Shown: piece by piece, positions 1 to 9,608 of the stretch
How the letters are laid out: each line of letters opens with the position of its first letter
How positions within the stretch are numbered: position 1 is the first letter of the stretch
Assembly: GCA_964503045.1 (NCBI GenBank)
Contig: CAZCZI010000029.1
Coordinates: 17,354-81,353 of the forward strand
Direction: 5' to 3'
DNA from: CAYZJR01 sp964503045
Lineage (GTDB): Bacteria; Cyanobacteriota; Vampirovibrionia; Obscuribacterales; Obscuribacteraceae
Length of the DNA: 64,000 nt
Notes under the pieces: generated by a model
Seen by the model: only the letters and a program-made list of their open reading frames with translations
Database searches by the model: none
What the model was told of the DNA's origin: nothing
Made by a program: the position numbers and the translations under genes

Positions 1-107
1 AAAGGCATTAAAAGCCAGTCCTAAATTTCAAATTAAGATTTGAGTCCAAGCGCGAGTTTTTCAGCAGAATCAAAAGTGATTGACAGCCATAACATAGGTA
101 GGCAGAC

Positions 108-365
108 ATGAGCGTAGTAGCACAAATATTATTCGGAGTTCTCAATCTGCTGAATTTGCTAATTCTTCTGTATTGCGTATTGACATGGTTTAGCAATATT
201 AATTGGTACGACCAGCCGTTTAAAACGCTACGTGGCATCGTTCAACCAATCCTTGAACCATTCCGTCGTATAATCCCTCCGATAGGAAATATCGATATCT
301 CTCCTATGGTGGCTCTGTTGCTTTTGCAATTTATGGCCGGCATGGTCAGAGACTATCTACGCTGA
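108..365 (+). CDS. YggT family membrane protein
   Basis: An 85-residue integral membrane protein of the YggT/YlmG family. A first hydrophobic segment covers about residues 7-28. It is followed by a polar stretch containing the family-typical PILEPFRRIIPP segment (about residues 47-58) and a second hydrophobic segment with the SPMVALLLL pattern (about 65-75). The length fits the single-unit form of the family. YggT proteins are linked to cell division and membrane-protein or osmotic functions, and cyanobacterial and plastid relatives (YlmG) affect nucleoid or thylakoid organisation; the exact role here is not shown. It lies 16 bp upstream of the beta-propeller gene and may be co-transcribed with it. 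Confidence 0.85.
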   Translation: MSVVAQILFGVLNLLNLLILLYCVLTWFSNINWYDQPFKTLRGIVQPILEPFRRIIPPIGNIDISPMVALLLLQFMAGMVRDYLR

Positions 366-381
366 GGGACTTTAGCACTAG

Positions 382-2385
382 ATGCTTTCACGACGTGCCT
401 TTTTGTTGGCCTGGCTAGGCGGCACTGCCACGGCATTTGACTTACTACATTCGGCACCGGCGTTTGCGCGCCGTGCTCCTCGCGGGCTCCCAACGATGGG
501 CCCGCACGAAGTGTCTCGGCAGATGTGGCCGCCCGCGATTCTACCCGATCACGTGGCGCTTACCGACCGCGGGCTGTTGCTGTTTACCGATGAATTCGGC
601 CGCCTTGCCATTGTCGATCTCAAGAAAGCTAACGCCACCACGCCGGCAAGAATTGTCAGTGAGTTGGGTGGTCTCGGAAAACGCGTCATTGATTTCGCTG
701 TCGCTCCGGGCATCGGATACGGTCTGGTGCTTAAAGAAACGGAGGCTCAAGACACACAACTTAGCCTGGTCACGGTGTCGCTCAACCCGGCTGAGCATCC
801 GGAAATTATGGCCTACCACCCGTTGGAGAAATTCACCGAGGTGACCGCACTCACTGCCAGCGCCGATGCCCTCTGCATTGGCGGAAGCTCGGGCAGTGGA
901 GAGAACCTTGTGGCAATTTACACCCCCATATCCAAACGTGCAGGCGCAACTCCGCAGTTTCTTTCAGCTGTTTCATTCCCATATTCCATCGCCGCTCTAA
1001 GCTTGCAAGACAGACACTTGGCGGTGCTCAGCTCTAATGGAAGAACCGCCTCGCAGTTTGATTTCGTCAAACTGATCAACCCGCGGATTCCAGAGCAACT
1101 CAAGTCAATTCAACTAGACGGCGACTTCAAAATTTTGGCAAGACAAAAGGAACGGGTGTTAGTTGCCGGTTCTAACGGAAGCGGCAAATCACAAGGGTCT
1201 TGCGAGGCTCGCACGATTGTTCTTGGTCAGATGCCGCATGCAGTTGCCACCATGACACTAGATCCGATGACCACGGTTTTGGGTGCATCGGCCCAACGCG
1301 ATCGATTCGTAATAATCGGTGAGGCATCCGGCGAACGAGTCGTATTGCCGCTGGCAGTCGACAAGCTCCACTCGCTCATTCGCGAACAAGTGGTGACGCT
1401 TCCGAAAGCAAACTTTGGACCAAAGGCGAGCATTCTTGTAAAAGACAAATCAGTATATATCGCATCCGGTTGGGCCGGCGTCATGTGTTACTCGAACACT
1501 CGCACGGGGTGGCAACCGACATACACCTACAGCATTCCAAGACTGCCGGCATCGAGCATTGCGCAGTGGGGAGATCTGGTAGTACTTGCCGGCGCCGACC
1601 TGAGGCTCTACAGCATTGCTCAACCCGAGAAACCGAATCTGGTGACACAAACGGATCTCAGCACATCAGTAAGAGCCATGGTGGGAGCCGGAAGTTATGT
1701 GCTTTGCCTCACCAAAGACAGCATCTTGTTGCGCAAGATGGATAAGCTGCAAGAAACGATAACGTCATCGAAGATTGCGGCCAATCAATTGTGCTTCGAT
1801 GCCGGACAACAACGCGCGTATCTGCTCAAGACCGGCGAGAAGACAAGCACGCTGTTCAAGTACAAAATTTACTCCAATAGTATTGAAATGGAAAAGAAGT
1901 ACGATCTGCCAGGCAACTATGCGCGCGTAAGATCGCAAGGCGGCTATGCACTCTTGAGCGGGCTGAATGATATTGGACTGTACAAATTAGCAGACTCGGC
2001 AGAGCTTGTTGGCACTCGCCATTTCGAAAATCTAGCCATAAGAGATCTTTGTCTTGCAGATGACTATGTGGTGGCAACTGCCGTCGATCAAAACTCCAAG
2101 GGATTCTTCCTTGTGCTCGCGAAGAATCAATCTGATCTCAGAGTAAGTGGTTCAATCGACCTTCCGCATGACGGCGTGGCATTGGCGGCTGCAGGCGGGC
2201 GAGCAGTGGTGGTAGGAAAAGGTCAAGACGGCAAGGATATCGCAAGCATCATCAACTTCACCAACCCGGTGGCGCCGCAAGTTTCCGCCAACATTCCGGT
2301 AGTCGAATCAGCATCGGCCGTCAGCATTAAAGAACAACTTGCCATCGTCGCGGGCCGCGGAATCGACATCATCTCTTTAAGCTAG
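382..2385 (+). CDS. Tat-exported beta-propeller-like protein
   Basis: A 667-residue protein that opens with SRRAFLLAW and a hydrophobic stretch ending in APAFA (about residues 3-29), a good twin-arginine or Sec signal with cleavage near residue 30. The mature part contains many short repeats of the type LAIVDL, LRLYSIA and IASIINF, resembling LVIVD/WD-like beta-propeller blades. No catalytic motif is visible. Export of a folded repeat protein suggests a periplasmic or surface binding role, but the ligand is unknown. The symporter gene starts only 4 bp after its stop, so the two are probably co-transcribed. Confidence 0.6.
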   Translation: MLSRRAFLLAWLGGTATAFDLLHSAPAFARRAPRGLPTMGPHEVSRQMWPPAILPDHVALTDRGLLLFTDEFGRLAIVDLKKANATTPARIVSELGGLGKRVIDFAVAPGIGYGLVLKETEAQDTQLSLVTVSLNPAEHPEIMAYHPLEKFTEVTALTASADALCIGGSSGSGENLVAIYTPISKRAGATPQFLSAVSFPYSIAALSLQDRHLAVLSSNGRTASQFDFVKLINPRIPEQLKSIQLDGDFKILARQKERVLVAGSNGSGKSQGSCEARTIVLGQMPHAVATMTLDPMTTVLGASAQRDRFVIIGEASGERVVLPLAVDKLHSLIREQVVTLPKANFGPKASILVKDKSVYIASGWAGVMCYSNTRTGWQPTYTYSIPRLPASSIAQWGDLVVLAGADLRLYSIAQPEKPNLVTQTDLSTSVRAMVGAGSYVLCLTKDSILLRKMDKLQETITSSKIAANQLCFDAGQQRAYLLKTGEKTSTLFKYKIYSNSIEMEKKYDLPGNYARVRSQGGYALLSGLNDIGLYKLADSAELVGTRHFENLAIRDLCLADDYVVATAVDQNSKGFFLVLAKNQSDLRVSGSIDLPHDGVALAAAGGRAVVVGKGQDGKDIASIINFTNPVAPQVSANIPVVESASAVSIKEQLAIVAGRGIDIISLS

Positions 2386-2389
2386 ACCA

Positions 2390-3694
2390 ATGCCTAAAAT
2401 CAAAATGCCAAACCTGACCGCGCAGATAATGATTGGTCTGGTCGCAGGAGTTTTGATTGGCTGGCTAAGCCCACAGGTTGGCGTCTCGCTGCAACCAATA
2501 GCGGACATTTTCATTCGTCTGATCAAGACCATCATCGCGCCTCTGGTTTTTGCGACCCTGGTAGTAGGCATCGCCGGTGGTGGCCATGCCAGTCACGTCG
2601 GAAGGCTAGGTCTGAAGTGCCTGGTCTACTTCGAAGTCGTCACCACTTTCGCTCTGCTAGTAGGGCTCTTCTGCGTCAACGTCTTCAAGCCTGGTGTCGG
2701 AATTCACTTAACCGAGACAGCCGAGGCAGCCGAAAAACTACTGTCACACAAACTAACCGGCGGCGAAGTAATCACTCATGCCTTTCCAACCAGCATAGTT
2801 GATTCGATGGCACGAGGGGACGTGCTTCAAATCGTAGTTTTCTCGATCATCTTCGCACTTGCCGTTGCCGTCACCAAGTCGCAATTGATTCTGAAATTCT
2901 GCAACGAACTTTCAGAAGTAATGTTCAAGTACACAAACTACGTAATGAAGCTTGCACCGTTTGGTGTTGCCGCCGCCATCGCCAGCACTGTCGGAGAGCA
3001 TGGTTTGGCGGTTCTAAGCACGCTGGGAAAATTGGTTGGAACACTCTATCTCTCCCTCATAATTTTCGTGCTTGGAGTTTTGCTTCCCATTGCATGGATT
3101 GCAAAAGTGCCGATGAAGAAGTTTCTTTTAGCGGTGAAAGAACCCTGGCTCATTGCATTCTCCACCACAAGCAGCGAAGCGGCTCTGCCCAAGGCTCTTT
3201 TGATGATGGAGTCGATTGGCGTGCCGCGCTCAATCGTCGGTTTTGTTTTGCCGCTGGGCTACACTTTCAATCTTGATGGAACAACACTCTATCTCTCTTT
3301 GGCATCAGTATTTGTCGCGCAGGCAGCGGGAGTCAATCTATCGATCGAACAGCAGGTGATGATGATGTTAACGCTTATGTTGACCAGCAAAGGAGTAGCC
3401 GCTGTGCCTCGCGCATCGTTGGTAATTTTGGCGGGAACATTGGCCACATTCAACCTCCCATTATCTGGTGTGGCGCTGATTCTAGGTGTCGACACACTTA
3501 TGGACATGGCGAGAACATCGGTGAACGTCCTGGGCAATTGCCTGGCTTCATGCGTGTTGGCGAAATGGGAAGGCGTATTCGGTGACCCGAAAGAGGAAGC
3601 AGAAGTGGCTAAAGTGGCCGCCATGCCGGAAATCGGGGAGACAGACGCCGGCGGCGAGCACGCGCCAGACGAATCCGCAGATCCCGCGCTATGA
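2390..3694 (+). CDS. dicarboxylate/amino acid:cation symporter
   Basis: A 434-residue multi-spanning transporter of the DAACS family (GltP/DctA-like). Visible family features are the N-terminal segment with LIKTIIAPLVFATLV (about residues 43-57), the serine-rich re-entrant loop AFSTTSSEAALP (about 255-266), and the conserved GYTFNLDGTTLY motif (about 289-300) that forms part of the substrate/cation site. The family moves glutamate, aspartate or C4-dicarboxylates inward with H+ or Na+. The C-terminal tail (about residues 400-434) is acidic and polar. The exact substrate cannot be told from sequence alone. It follows the beta-propeller gene by 4 bp. Confidence 0.9.
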   Translation: MPKIKMPNLTAQIMIGLVAGVLIGWLSPQVGVSLQPIADIFIRLIKTIIAPLVFATLVVGIAGGGHASHVGRLGLKCLVYFEVVTTFALLVGLFCVNVFKPGVGIHLTETAEAAEKLLSHKLTGGEVITHAFPTSIVDSMARGDVLQIVVFSIIFALAVAVTKSQLILKFCNELSEVMFKYTNYVMKLAPFGVAAAIASTVGEHGLAVLSTLGKLVGTLYLSLIIFVLGVLLPIAWIAKVPMKKFLLAVKEPWLIAFSTTSSEAALPKALLMMESIGVPRSIVGFVLPLGYTFNLDGTTLYLSLASVFVAQAAGVNLSIEQQVMMMLTLMLTSKGVAAVPRASLVILAGTLATFNLPLSGVALILGVDTLMDMARTSVNVLGNCLASCVLAKWEGVFGDPKEEAEVAKVAAMPEIGETDAGGEHAPDESADPAL

Positions 3695-3757
3695 ACCTTT
3701 GCCTGCGTCTCGCTGACGTGCAGTCGCCAAAACTCCGGCTAATCCCGTCGCCAAATC

Positions 3758-3771
3758 CAGGGTTAGCCCTG
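3758..3771 (+). terminator. weak hairpin after symporter gene
   Basis: CAGGG (3758-3762), a TTAG loop and CCCTG (3767-3771) form a short perfect hairpin followed by an only moderately T-rich ATCTTTCAG. It lies in the 195-bp gap between the symporter and the M48 protease gene. Without a U-run it is a weak terminator candidate. Confidence 0.3.
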
Positions 3772-3889
3772 ATCTTTCAGTATTAATTAGTGATTCCAGA
3801 TCTGCTTTTTGGCGTTTTAGGGTAGAAAGGAATTAGCTGGTTACTATGGATAGAGAGTAGGCTTCACAGACCACCAGATTGGAGGAACG

Positions 3890-4822
3890 ATGACTTCCGC
3901 AACCACGAGACGCAAATACCCACGCATCAGCTCAAGCGCATTCGAGCACCCTTCAGACCGCGCGGCATTAGAAGCGGTCAAAAAGATTCCTGTGCTAGAT
4001 AAGGTTGTGCGGAAATTCCTCGAGTTGGGCCTCGAGCGCATCGTTCGCATTCAATTATTGGGCAGTTCGATTCATGTCACTCCCAAACAATGCTCCAAGA
4101 TCTATAAGATTTTCAAAGAAGCCTGCGACATTCTCGATATGCACGAGCCGGATCTTTTCCTAGTAACACACCCAGTCGCTAATGCTTATACATTTGGTGT
4201 AGAACGCCCATTCATTACATTGCAATCAGGACTGGTCGATCTGCTCGAAGAAGACGAGTTGATGGCAGTGATGGCGCACGAACTCGGTCACGTAAAAGCG
4301 GGCCACGTGCTGTACAAAACCATAGCCTACATTCTCGCTGAAGTTGCAGCCAGATTCCTCGGATTAGGCGGCATCGCAATTCTCGGATTACAAGTCGCAC
4401 TTCTGGATTGGTCGCGAAAAGCCGAACTTACTGCCGACAGAGCCGAGTTGCTTGTTCTTCAAGAACTCGATCCTTGCTTGCGCTTGCACATGAAGTTAGC
4501 AGGCGGTTCAAGAGCGGTTTACCTGCAAACCGATCCACAAGAGTTTCTCAAGCAAGCAGACACCTATGAAGACCTCGATTACAGCACGCTCAACAAGGTC
4601 TACAAGTTCCTCCAAGAGTTGAGACTGACACATCCAATTCCAGTGTTCCGCGCAAAAGAATTGAAGGTTTGGTCTGAAGGCAAGCAATTCAAAGAAATCC
4701 TTGCCGGCCGCTATCCGACTCAAGAGCAGGAAGTGGGATTGAGAACATGCCCACACTGCCAATCGAAGATCAGCCCTTCATTCTTCTTCTGTCCTGACTG
4801 CGGGAAGAATGCTCGCGTTTAA
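3890..4822 (+). CDS. M48 family zinc metalloprotease with C-terminal zinc ribbon
   Basis: A 310-residue protein with the gluzincin motif HELGH at residues 130-134 and the third-ligand motif AELTAD (Glu179) about 45 residues later, as in M48 (HtpX/Ste24-like) peptidases. A hydrophobic segment between the two (about 141-165) is consistent with membrane association. The last 25 residues carry two CxxC pairs, CPHC and CPDC, forming a zinc ribbon. Start chosen at an ATG preceded by GGAGGA. M48 enzymes act in membrane protein quality control or processing. The added zinc ribbon may bind partners or cofactors; this is inference. Note that the neighbouring convergent gene also ends in a zinc ribbon. 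Confidence 0.85.
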   Translation: MTSATTRRKYPRISSSAFEHPSDRAALEAVKKIPVLDKVVRKFLELGLERIVRIQLLGSSIHVTPKQCSKIYKIFKEACDILDMHEPDLFLVTHPVANAYTFGVERPFITLQSGLVDLLEEDELMAVMAHELGHVKAGHVLYKTIAYILAEVAARFLGLGGIAILGLQVALLDWSRKAELTADRAELLVLQELDPCLRLHMKLAGGSRAVYLQTDPQEFLKQADTYEDLDYSTLNKVYKFLQELRLTHPIPVFRAKELKVWSEGKQFKEILAGRYPTQEQEVGLRTCPHCQSKISPSFFFCPDCGKNARV

Positions 4823-4850
4823 CCACGCCGCGCCCAACTAAATAGATCTC

Positions 4851-4884
4851 TTAAGAGGGAACACATTAGTGCGTTCCCTCTTAA
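4851..4884. terminator. bidirectional hairpin between convergent genes
   Basis: TTAAGAGGGAAC (4851-4862) and GTTCCCTCTTAA (4873-4884) form a perfect 12-bp stem with a 10-nt loop. It lies between the ends of the rightward M48 protease gene and the leftward zinc-ribbon gene, so it probably terminates both. U-runs are short on either side. Confidence 0.7.
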
Positions 4885-4918
4885 TTGTTTGCTTTGGTGA
4901 CATTAAAGTGCTTGCTGC

Positions 4919-5398
4919 TTATTTGTCAGCGTCGTCTACTTCGACATCGACAGTTTCGTCTTCAGTTTTTTTGCTCAGCGTTTCGCCGCAGCTCGGGCAG
5001 AACGATTTGTCCTTGCTTGCTGGAGCGTGGCAGCTGGGGCACTCATAACCTGGAGTTGGTGTGAAACCAGCCTTTGCTTCAGCCTTTTGGCTGGTGGAGG
5101 CGGTGGGGTCTGTTTGTGCGCGAAGCCCATCCAGTTCTGCCTGCAGAAGTTCGATTTCATGCTCGAACCCGGCGATTTCATTGACCTTGTCTTTTAGCGA
5201 ATCTTCCGAAACTTCTTGATCGCGTTGATACTTGTCGCAGATCAATTTTCCGATTTCCAGCAGCTTTGCAGTTTTCTTCTTTTCCAGATCTCTGACTTGC
5301 CCGTTCAAATTGAACTGCTGCATCATGTCCTGGGAGCGCTGCTGTACTTTGCCGACTTCCTTGCTTATCGTGTTGCAAACATCATCGAATATAGTCAC
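4919..5398 (-). CDS. coiled-coil protein with C-terminal zinc ribbon
   Basis: A 159-residue soluble protein. Residues about 15-100 are rich in charged and leucine residues and look like a coiled coil. The C-terminal third holds two CxxC pairs, CPSC and CPSC, about 15 residues apart, a zinc-ribbon signature, followed by an acidic tail. Translation most likely begins at a GTG with AGGAG about 10 nt upstream. No enzymatic motif is present. Such short proteins usually act as adaptors or scaffolds, but no role can be assigned. It converges with the M48 protease gene across a strong palindrome. Confidence 0.6.
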   Translation of the reverse strand: MTIFDDVCNTISKEVGKVQQRSQDMMQQFNLNGQVRDLEKKKTAKLLEIGKLICDKYQRDQEVSEDSLKDKVNEIAGFEHEIELLQAELDGLRAQTDPTASTSQKAEAKAGFTPTPGYECPSCHAPASKDKSFCPSCGETLSKKTEDETVDVEVDDADK

Positions 5399-5578
5399 GG
5401 CCGTTCTTCTCCTGAAAATCCAATCAACATATCAACCTTCTATCTCTTATACCCTATTCACATCTACCTTTGCCTAGGGCAATTACTGAACGCAACACGC
5501 GCCAAACACAGCTTTCCGCATTAATACAACGTCAAATCGGAATTGAAAACCTACAGCTTTATCTAACGATCTGTCTGC

Positions 5579-7225
5579 TTATCGTACGATCTCTTTGGCG
5601 GCATCGGAGACTGGTGTGGTTCCGCGGTTTCCGGCTGCTTGTTGAGACCAAGTCTTGACTTGGTTTCTGCCGCTCTGCTTTGCAAGGTACAGCGCTTCAT
5701 CGGCATGCAAGAAGAGCGTGTCGGGATCATCAGCGTGTGCTGGATAGGTGGCTACACCGAGGCTTGCAGAGATTTTGCCATGGCCTTCGACCTCTACATC
5801 ATTAATTAGGCGCCGAATACGCTCGGCGAACTGCTCAGCCATGTTGAGTTCGGTGTTGGGAAGAAGCAAACAGAATTCCTCGCCGCCATAGCGCGCAGCC
5901 AAGTCAATTGCACGAATAGATTGTTTGAGCACCCGACCTATGCCTTTGATGGCTTCATCGCCTACCTGGTGCCCCCATGTGTCATTTATCTTCTTCAAGA
6001 AATCAAGGTCGATTACAACAAGCGAGAGCGGCTGTTCATAGCGCCTTGCACGTTCAAACTCTCGGGTAAACGACTCGCTGAAGCAACGCCGGTTGGCCAC
6101 ACCGGTCAAACCATCTGTGACGGCCTGGCGTTCGCGTTCGAGGTGCAACTCGGCGTTTTCGATTGCCACCGAGAGGTGATCGGCAAGCGATCCCAACAAA
6201 GAAATATCGTCAATGCTCCAATCGCGAGCCATAAGGCAATCTTGCAGAAAGATCACGCCAAGAACGCGATCGCGCATGAGAAGCGGAACAATCAAACCCG
6301 AGCAATAATCGAGTTGCTTCAAGAATTCTTTGTCAAACGTAGCTTGAGTGTCAACATCAGGATGTTCTAGATTCGTCGGTGTCGTAGTATTTAACGCCTT
6401 CTTGGTAAATTGCTTGCCCGCGTCCGTAAAGAATACCTCGCGCACAGACGATGTCGACTCTCTGGTGTACTCGTGGAAATCAAGCTCTTCACTCGATTCG
6501 CTGAGCGGTCGAATGAACAGGCATCGGCTCACGCCAAAAGTGTCTCCAATCTTTTCTGCCGTCATGTCCAAAACTTGTTGAATTTGCAGAGAGCTTCTGA
6601 CAGCGTTGCTTATCCAGTAAACCAGCCGCTCTCTTTCCAGCTGTTTTGTGCGTATGCTGTCCCGCGCGGTGACGTCGTGAATCAGCTTCATTGTTTGCTC
6701 TTCGAGCATACTCGTCTTGTCTTCGATTTCTTCGTATTGACTTCTGAGGCGCTGGTTCTCTTTTTCGAGTTCCCGATGTTCCCACGAGTTGTACAAGGCC
6801 TGTGCAAATGGGTAGGTCCCGACCAGTTCCTCCAACTCCTTCATGTCTTCGATCTCTGCGCCAAAGAGCAAAACTCCGGCACAAAGGCACATATCTTGGG
6901 TTCGGCGCACCCTCACCAGGTAAATCGGCTCCAGATTCGAAGGAAGATCGCAGCCCAGGCTGACGGGCTCAATTTCCTCGACCACTTCTTTCTCGTCTTC
7001 AAGCCATTCCGAGAGCTTGGTAGCCACTTTCGAGATTTCGCGCTTTGCAGGGCCGAAACAGACGTTGTCTTGGGAAATTTCCAGGTCTCTGTCCCACATG
7101 AGGATGGCAAGACCCCGAGCCTGGAAAGACTCGAGGAAAATTTCCGAGACAATCTCCTGCACCTCGTCCAAATCAATGCTGGACAGAAGCCTGAGCTGAT
7201 TATTGACAATGTGTTCAGGTTGCAT
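5579..7225 (-). CDS. GAF domain diguanylate cyclase
   Basis: A 548-residue cytosolic signalling protein. The C-terminal GGDEF domain (about residues 375-530) has the active-site motif GGEEF at 447-451, and an RxxD inhibitory site (RAID, 438-441) sits exactly five residues upstream, so it should make c-di-GMP from two GTP and be product-inhibited. A GAF domain spans about 215-370 (with LIVPLLMRDRVLGVIFLQ). A predicted coiled coil (about 150-205) separates it from an N-terminal sensor-like region (1-150) that may be a second, divergent GAF. No membrane segments are visible. The GAF ligand is unknown. The neighbouring genes give no clue to the output. Confidence 0.9.
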   Translation of the reverse strand: MQPEHIVNNQLRLLSSIDLDEVQEIVSEIFLESFQARGLAILMWDRDLEISQDNVCFGPAKREISKVATKLSEWLEDEKEVVEEIEPVSLGCDLPSNLEPIYLVRVRRTQDMCLCAGVLLFGAEIEDMKELEELVGTYPFAQALYNSWEHRELEKENQRLRSQYEEIEDKTSMLEEQTMKLIHDVTARDSIRTKQLERERLVYWISNAVRSSLQIQQVLDMTAEKIGDTFGVSRCLFIRPLSESSEELDFHEYTRESTSSVREVFFTDAGKQFTKKALNTTTPTNLEHPDVDTQATFDKEFLKQLDYCSGLIVPLLMRDRVLGVIFLQDCLMARDWSIDDISLLGSLADHLSVAIENAELHLERERQAVTDGLTGVANRRCFSESFTREFERARRYEQPLSLVVIDLDFLKKINDTWGHQVGDEAIKGIGRVLKQSIRAIDLAARYGGEEFCLLLPNTELNMAEQFAERIRRLINDVEVEGHGKISASLGVATYPAHADDPDTLFLHADEALYLAKQSGRNQVKTWSQQAAGNRGTTPVSDAAKEIVR

Positions 7226-7358
7226 GACAGTCTAAATGTGCCCGTAATCACAAAGAGCCAATCACAAAGGCGGCCAGATCCGGGAAAACACCATGCAGGC
7301 TTTTGTTCATCCGCGTTAGAATGGGGAGAAGCTGTAGCTTTTGTTCAGGAGAGATTGA

Positions 7359-7781
7359 ATGATTCGGCGCGAAAGACCCACAACATCAGGACCAAAGCCT
7401 GAGAAGCTCGAACGAATCATTGCCGGGTCATGCTACCTAAGCGGTGGACTGGTCGGACTTCTGTACATCATAATCACCGGTCGCAACGGACAGACCAATT
7501 TCTTCCGGTTTCACTTTCTGCAGGCGATTTTCCTGGGAATCATGTTTTTGCTGCTTCAGTGGACGGCGGACATCATTGTTCAGATTGGCTCAGGACTTCT
7601 AGGACTGTTTCAAGGCATTGCGCCGGCGGTGGCTATGAATGGACCGTTTTATCTGGCCTTCGGCTTGGGCTGGCTTCTGAAGGGCTATTTGCTGGTAATT
7701 GCATACGGCATGATCTGGGCGTTTCTTGGGAAATACGCCGAAATTTGGTGGGTATCAGGATTTATTCGCCAGAAGATGTAG
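7359..7781 (+). CDS. Tic20-like / DUF4870-type membrane protein
   Basis: A 140-residue protein with a short basic N-terminus and three or four hydrophobic segments (about residues 23-40, 52-80, 92-125). The motif FFRFHFLQAIFLG (about residues 48-60) matches the aromatic-RFH-xxQA signature of Tic20-family and related four-helix membrane proteins common in cyanobacteria. Start chosen at an ATG preceded by AGGAGA. Tic20 is a plastid import component; the bacterial relatives have no agreed function. The assignment rests on this motif and topology only. Confidence 0.55.
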   Translation: MIRRERPTTSGPKPEKLERIIAGSCYLSGGLVGLLYIIITGRNGQTNFFRFHFLQAIFLGIMFLLLQWTADIIVQIGSGLLGLFQGIAPAVAMNGPFYLAFGLGWLLKGYLLVIAYGMIWAFLGKYAEIWWVSGFIRQKM

Positions 7782-7849
7782 GGCTTGCTCACGTGACTCG
7801 GTCTTGATGTTCGGGCATGCTCATACATGGTGAAGGAAGGCGCTCGACC

Positions 7850-8815
7850 ATGCTGGAGAAGTCAAAATACTTATTGGTGTCGGCAGCGGTGGCGGTATCG
7901 TTGACGACAGCGCTGGGCTCTTCCATCCCTTGCACGGCTCAGAGCATTCTTCCGGCAAGAGAAGATGCGTCAGGCGGGGGCAATCCGTTTGAGGGTTTGG
8001 GGCGTCCAGACGATCCGAATCCGTCACGCATCGGCGACTATCTTCCAGGAACCGCCACTCGCGTGCCTACTCAGCCACAAACACCAAGGGTGCCGACGCA
8101 AACGGGTACACCAAGTACTTCGACGCCGTCTCAAACACCGAGCTCTTATGCCCCGCAAGCCCCAAACTCCTACGCGCAGCCGCAAAACTCTTCGTATGCG
8201 CAACAAACGGCCCAGGCGCAAACCACCCCGGCTGAACTCCAAGCTTTGACCCCCAACGATCCATCCGCGCCACCACCACCGCCACCACTGGACAGCTCCG
8301 CCGGCTCTATCGCGCCGATGTCCTCGACCGATTCATCGGCACAGCCCGGAGCACTTGGACTTCCCACTGGATTAGGAATCCCCGGCGGGCTCGGGCAGCC
8401 TAGTGCGCTTCCTGGAGTGATAAACTCCCTGCAGTCGGGACAGACTCCCCAGGGCACCATATTCGGCACCAATAGCGATCCTGGACTATTGAGCAAACCA
8501 GATGAAATGATGCCACCACCGCCGCCACTAACGGCAAATTCGCCACCGCCTTCACCTACCGAGAATACACCGCTAAAACAAGCTCTGGGACTGACGAATC
8601 TAAGGAAGTATCATGAGAGCATCGCAAAGTTGAAAGAGCTTGATGCACGACAACCAAACGATCCGCAAATACATTATTTGCTTGGGGTCAATTACGTGCT
8701 TCTGCGACGCTACGCTGAAGCTCGAAGCGAATACCAACTCGTCGAGCGCCTTGCCAAAGGCACAGCTCTAGCCCAACGAGCCACTGACGGCATTCGCAAG
8801 ATTTCGAACAAGTAG
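7850..8815 (+). CDS. secreted proline-rich TPR protein
   Basis: About 321 residues. A signal peptide covers roughly residues 1-32 (basic start, hydrophobic core, cleavage near CTAQS). A long low-complexity region rich in Pro, Ser, Thr, Gln and Gly follows, including two runs of five or six prolines. The C-terminal part (about 245-321) contains TPR-like helices (YHESIAKLKELDARQPND, then LLGVNYVLLRRYAEARSEY). The start at 7850 is chosen because AAGGAAGG lies about 10 nt upstream, while the longer reading from 7817 adds residues ahead of the signal peptide. It is probably a periplasmic or envelope protein-interaction module; no function can be named. Confidence 0.65.
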   Translation: MLEKSKYLLVSAAVAVSLTTALGSSIPCTAQSILPAREDASGGGNPFEGLGRPDDPNPSRIGDYLPGTATRVPTQPQTPRVPTQTGTPSTSTPSQTPSSYAPQAPNSYAQPQNSSYAQQTAQAQTTPAELQALTPNDPSAPPPPPPLDSSAGSIAPMSSTDSSAQPGALGLPTGLGIPGGLGQPSALPGVINSLQSGQTPQGTIFGTNSDPGLLSKPDEMMPPPPPLTANSPPPSPTENTPLKQALGLTNLRKYHESIAKLKELDARQPNDPQIHYLLGVNYVLLRRYAEARSEYQLVERLAKGTALAQRATDGIRKISNK

Positions 8816-8843
8816 CCTCCCGATCGAAGCGAAGCACGCAGAC

Positions 8844-9590
8844 TCAGTGCGAACCGGCTTGACACGCCACTTTATCCAAGAATGCAATCAACCCCGCCGG
8901 GTCATCGGTGACCAACCCGTCGATTCCTTTTGCAACCGCCCACGCCCATTCTTTATGATCGTTGGACGTCCACGGATAGATAGTGAGCCCCGCTTCGTGC
9001 GCCTCATCAATTGCTTCATTGGTCAATGAACCGATGCATGGATGCCAAAACTTGGCGCCGAGTTTCTTAGCGTAGTTTGGAAGGTCGAGAATCAATGCAT
9101 CGACAAGAACCGCCAATTGAATGTCGGGATCCTTCTTTCTAAACTTCACCATCAATGCGTGGTCAAACGAACTTACAATCACCTTGTCCATGTGCTTGTA
9201 CGACTTGAGCAGGTCGAGCACGTCGTCTTCAATGTCGGGATAAGTGGTCGGCGCGTTTTTCACTTCGATGTTGATCACGGCCTTGCCATCGACGAGATCG
9301 AGTACTTCTTGCAAGAGTGGCACCTTCTCATCTTCGAAGGCGGTGTCATACCACTCACCAGCACTCAGTCTTCGCAACTCCGCAAGACTGATGTCGCGCA
9401 CGAGCCCGACACCATCTGTGGTGCGGTTAACGTAGTCATCATGAATGACGACGAGCTCTCCGGTAGCACACCGCTGAACGTCGAATTCCATTCCGTCCAC
9501 TCCGGACTCGAGGCTCAAGCGAAAAGCCGCCAGGGTGTTTTCAGGCGCCCACTTCCTGCCGCCGCGATGGGCGATTACTTTTGGTTTCAT
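8844..9590 (-). CDS. glycerophosphodiester phosphodiesterase
   Basis: A 248-residue cytosolic GDPD-family enzyme. It starts with the family signature KVIAHRGG and APENT (His8, Arg9, Glu17, Asn18), followed by the metal-binding EFDVQ and the second histidine in VVIHDD. Near the C-terminus are the expected PWTSND and GIDGLVTDDP motifs. It hydrolyses glycerophosphodiesters such as glycerophosphocholine to glycerol-3-phosphate plus an alcohol. The lack of a signal peptide fits a UgpQ-like cytosolic form. Start ATG has GTAGGAAC just upstream. The next gene upstream ends 18 bp before it, so they may form a two-gene unit. Confidence 0.92.
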   Translation of the reverse strand: MKPKVIAHRGGRKWAPENTLAAFRLSLESGVDGMEFDVQRCATGELVVIHDDYVNRTTDGVGLVRDISLAELRRLSAGEWYDTAFEDEKVPLLQEVLDLVDGKAVINIEVKNAPTTYPDIEDDVLDLLKSYKHMDKVIVSSFDHALMVKFRKKDPDIQLAVLVDALILDLPNYAKKLGAKFWHPCIGSLTNEAIDEAHEAGLTIYPWTSNDHKEWAWAVAKGIDGLVTDDPAGLIAFLDKVACQAGSH

Positions 9591-9608
9591 AGTTCCTACG
9601 GTGATCTG

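Noticed and set aside
6410..7402. A 330-codon open frame on the plus strand opposite the diguanylate cyclase
   Set aside because: It is antisense to a well-supported GAF-GGDEF gene, has no ribosome site and no protein-like motif. The length follows from codon bias of the opposite strand.
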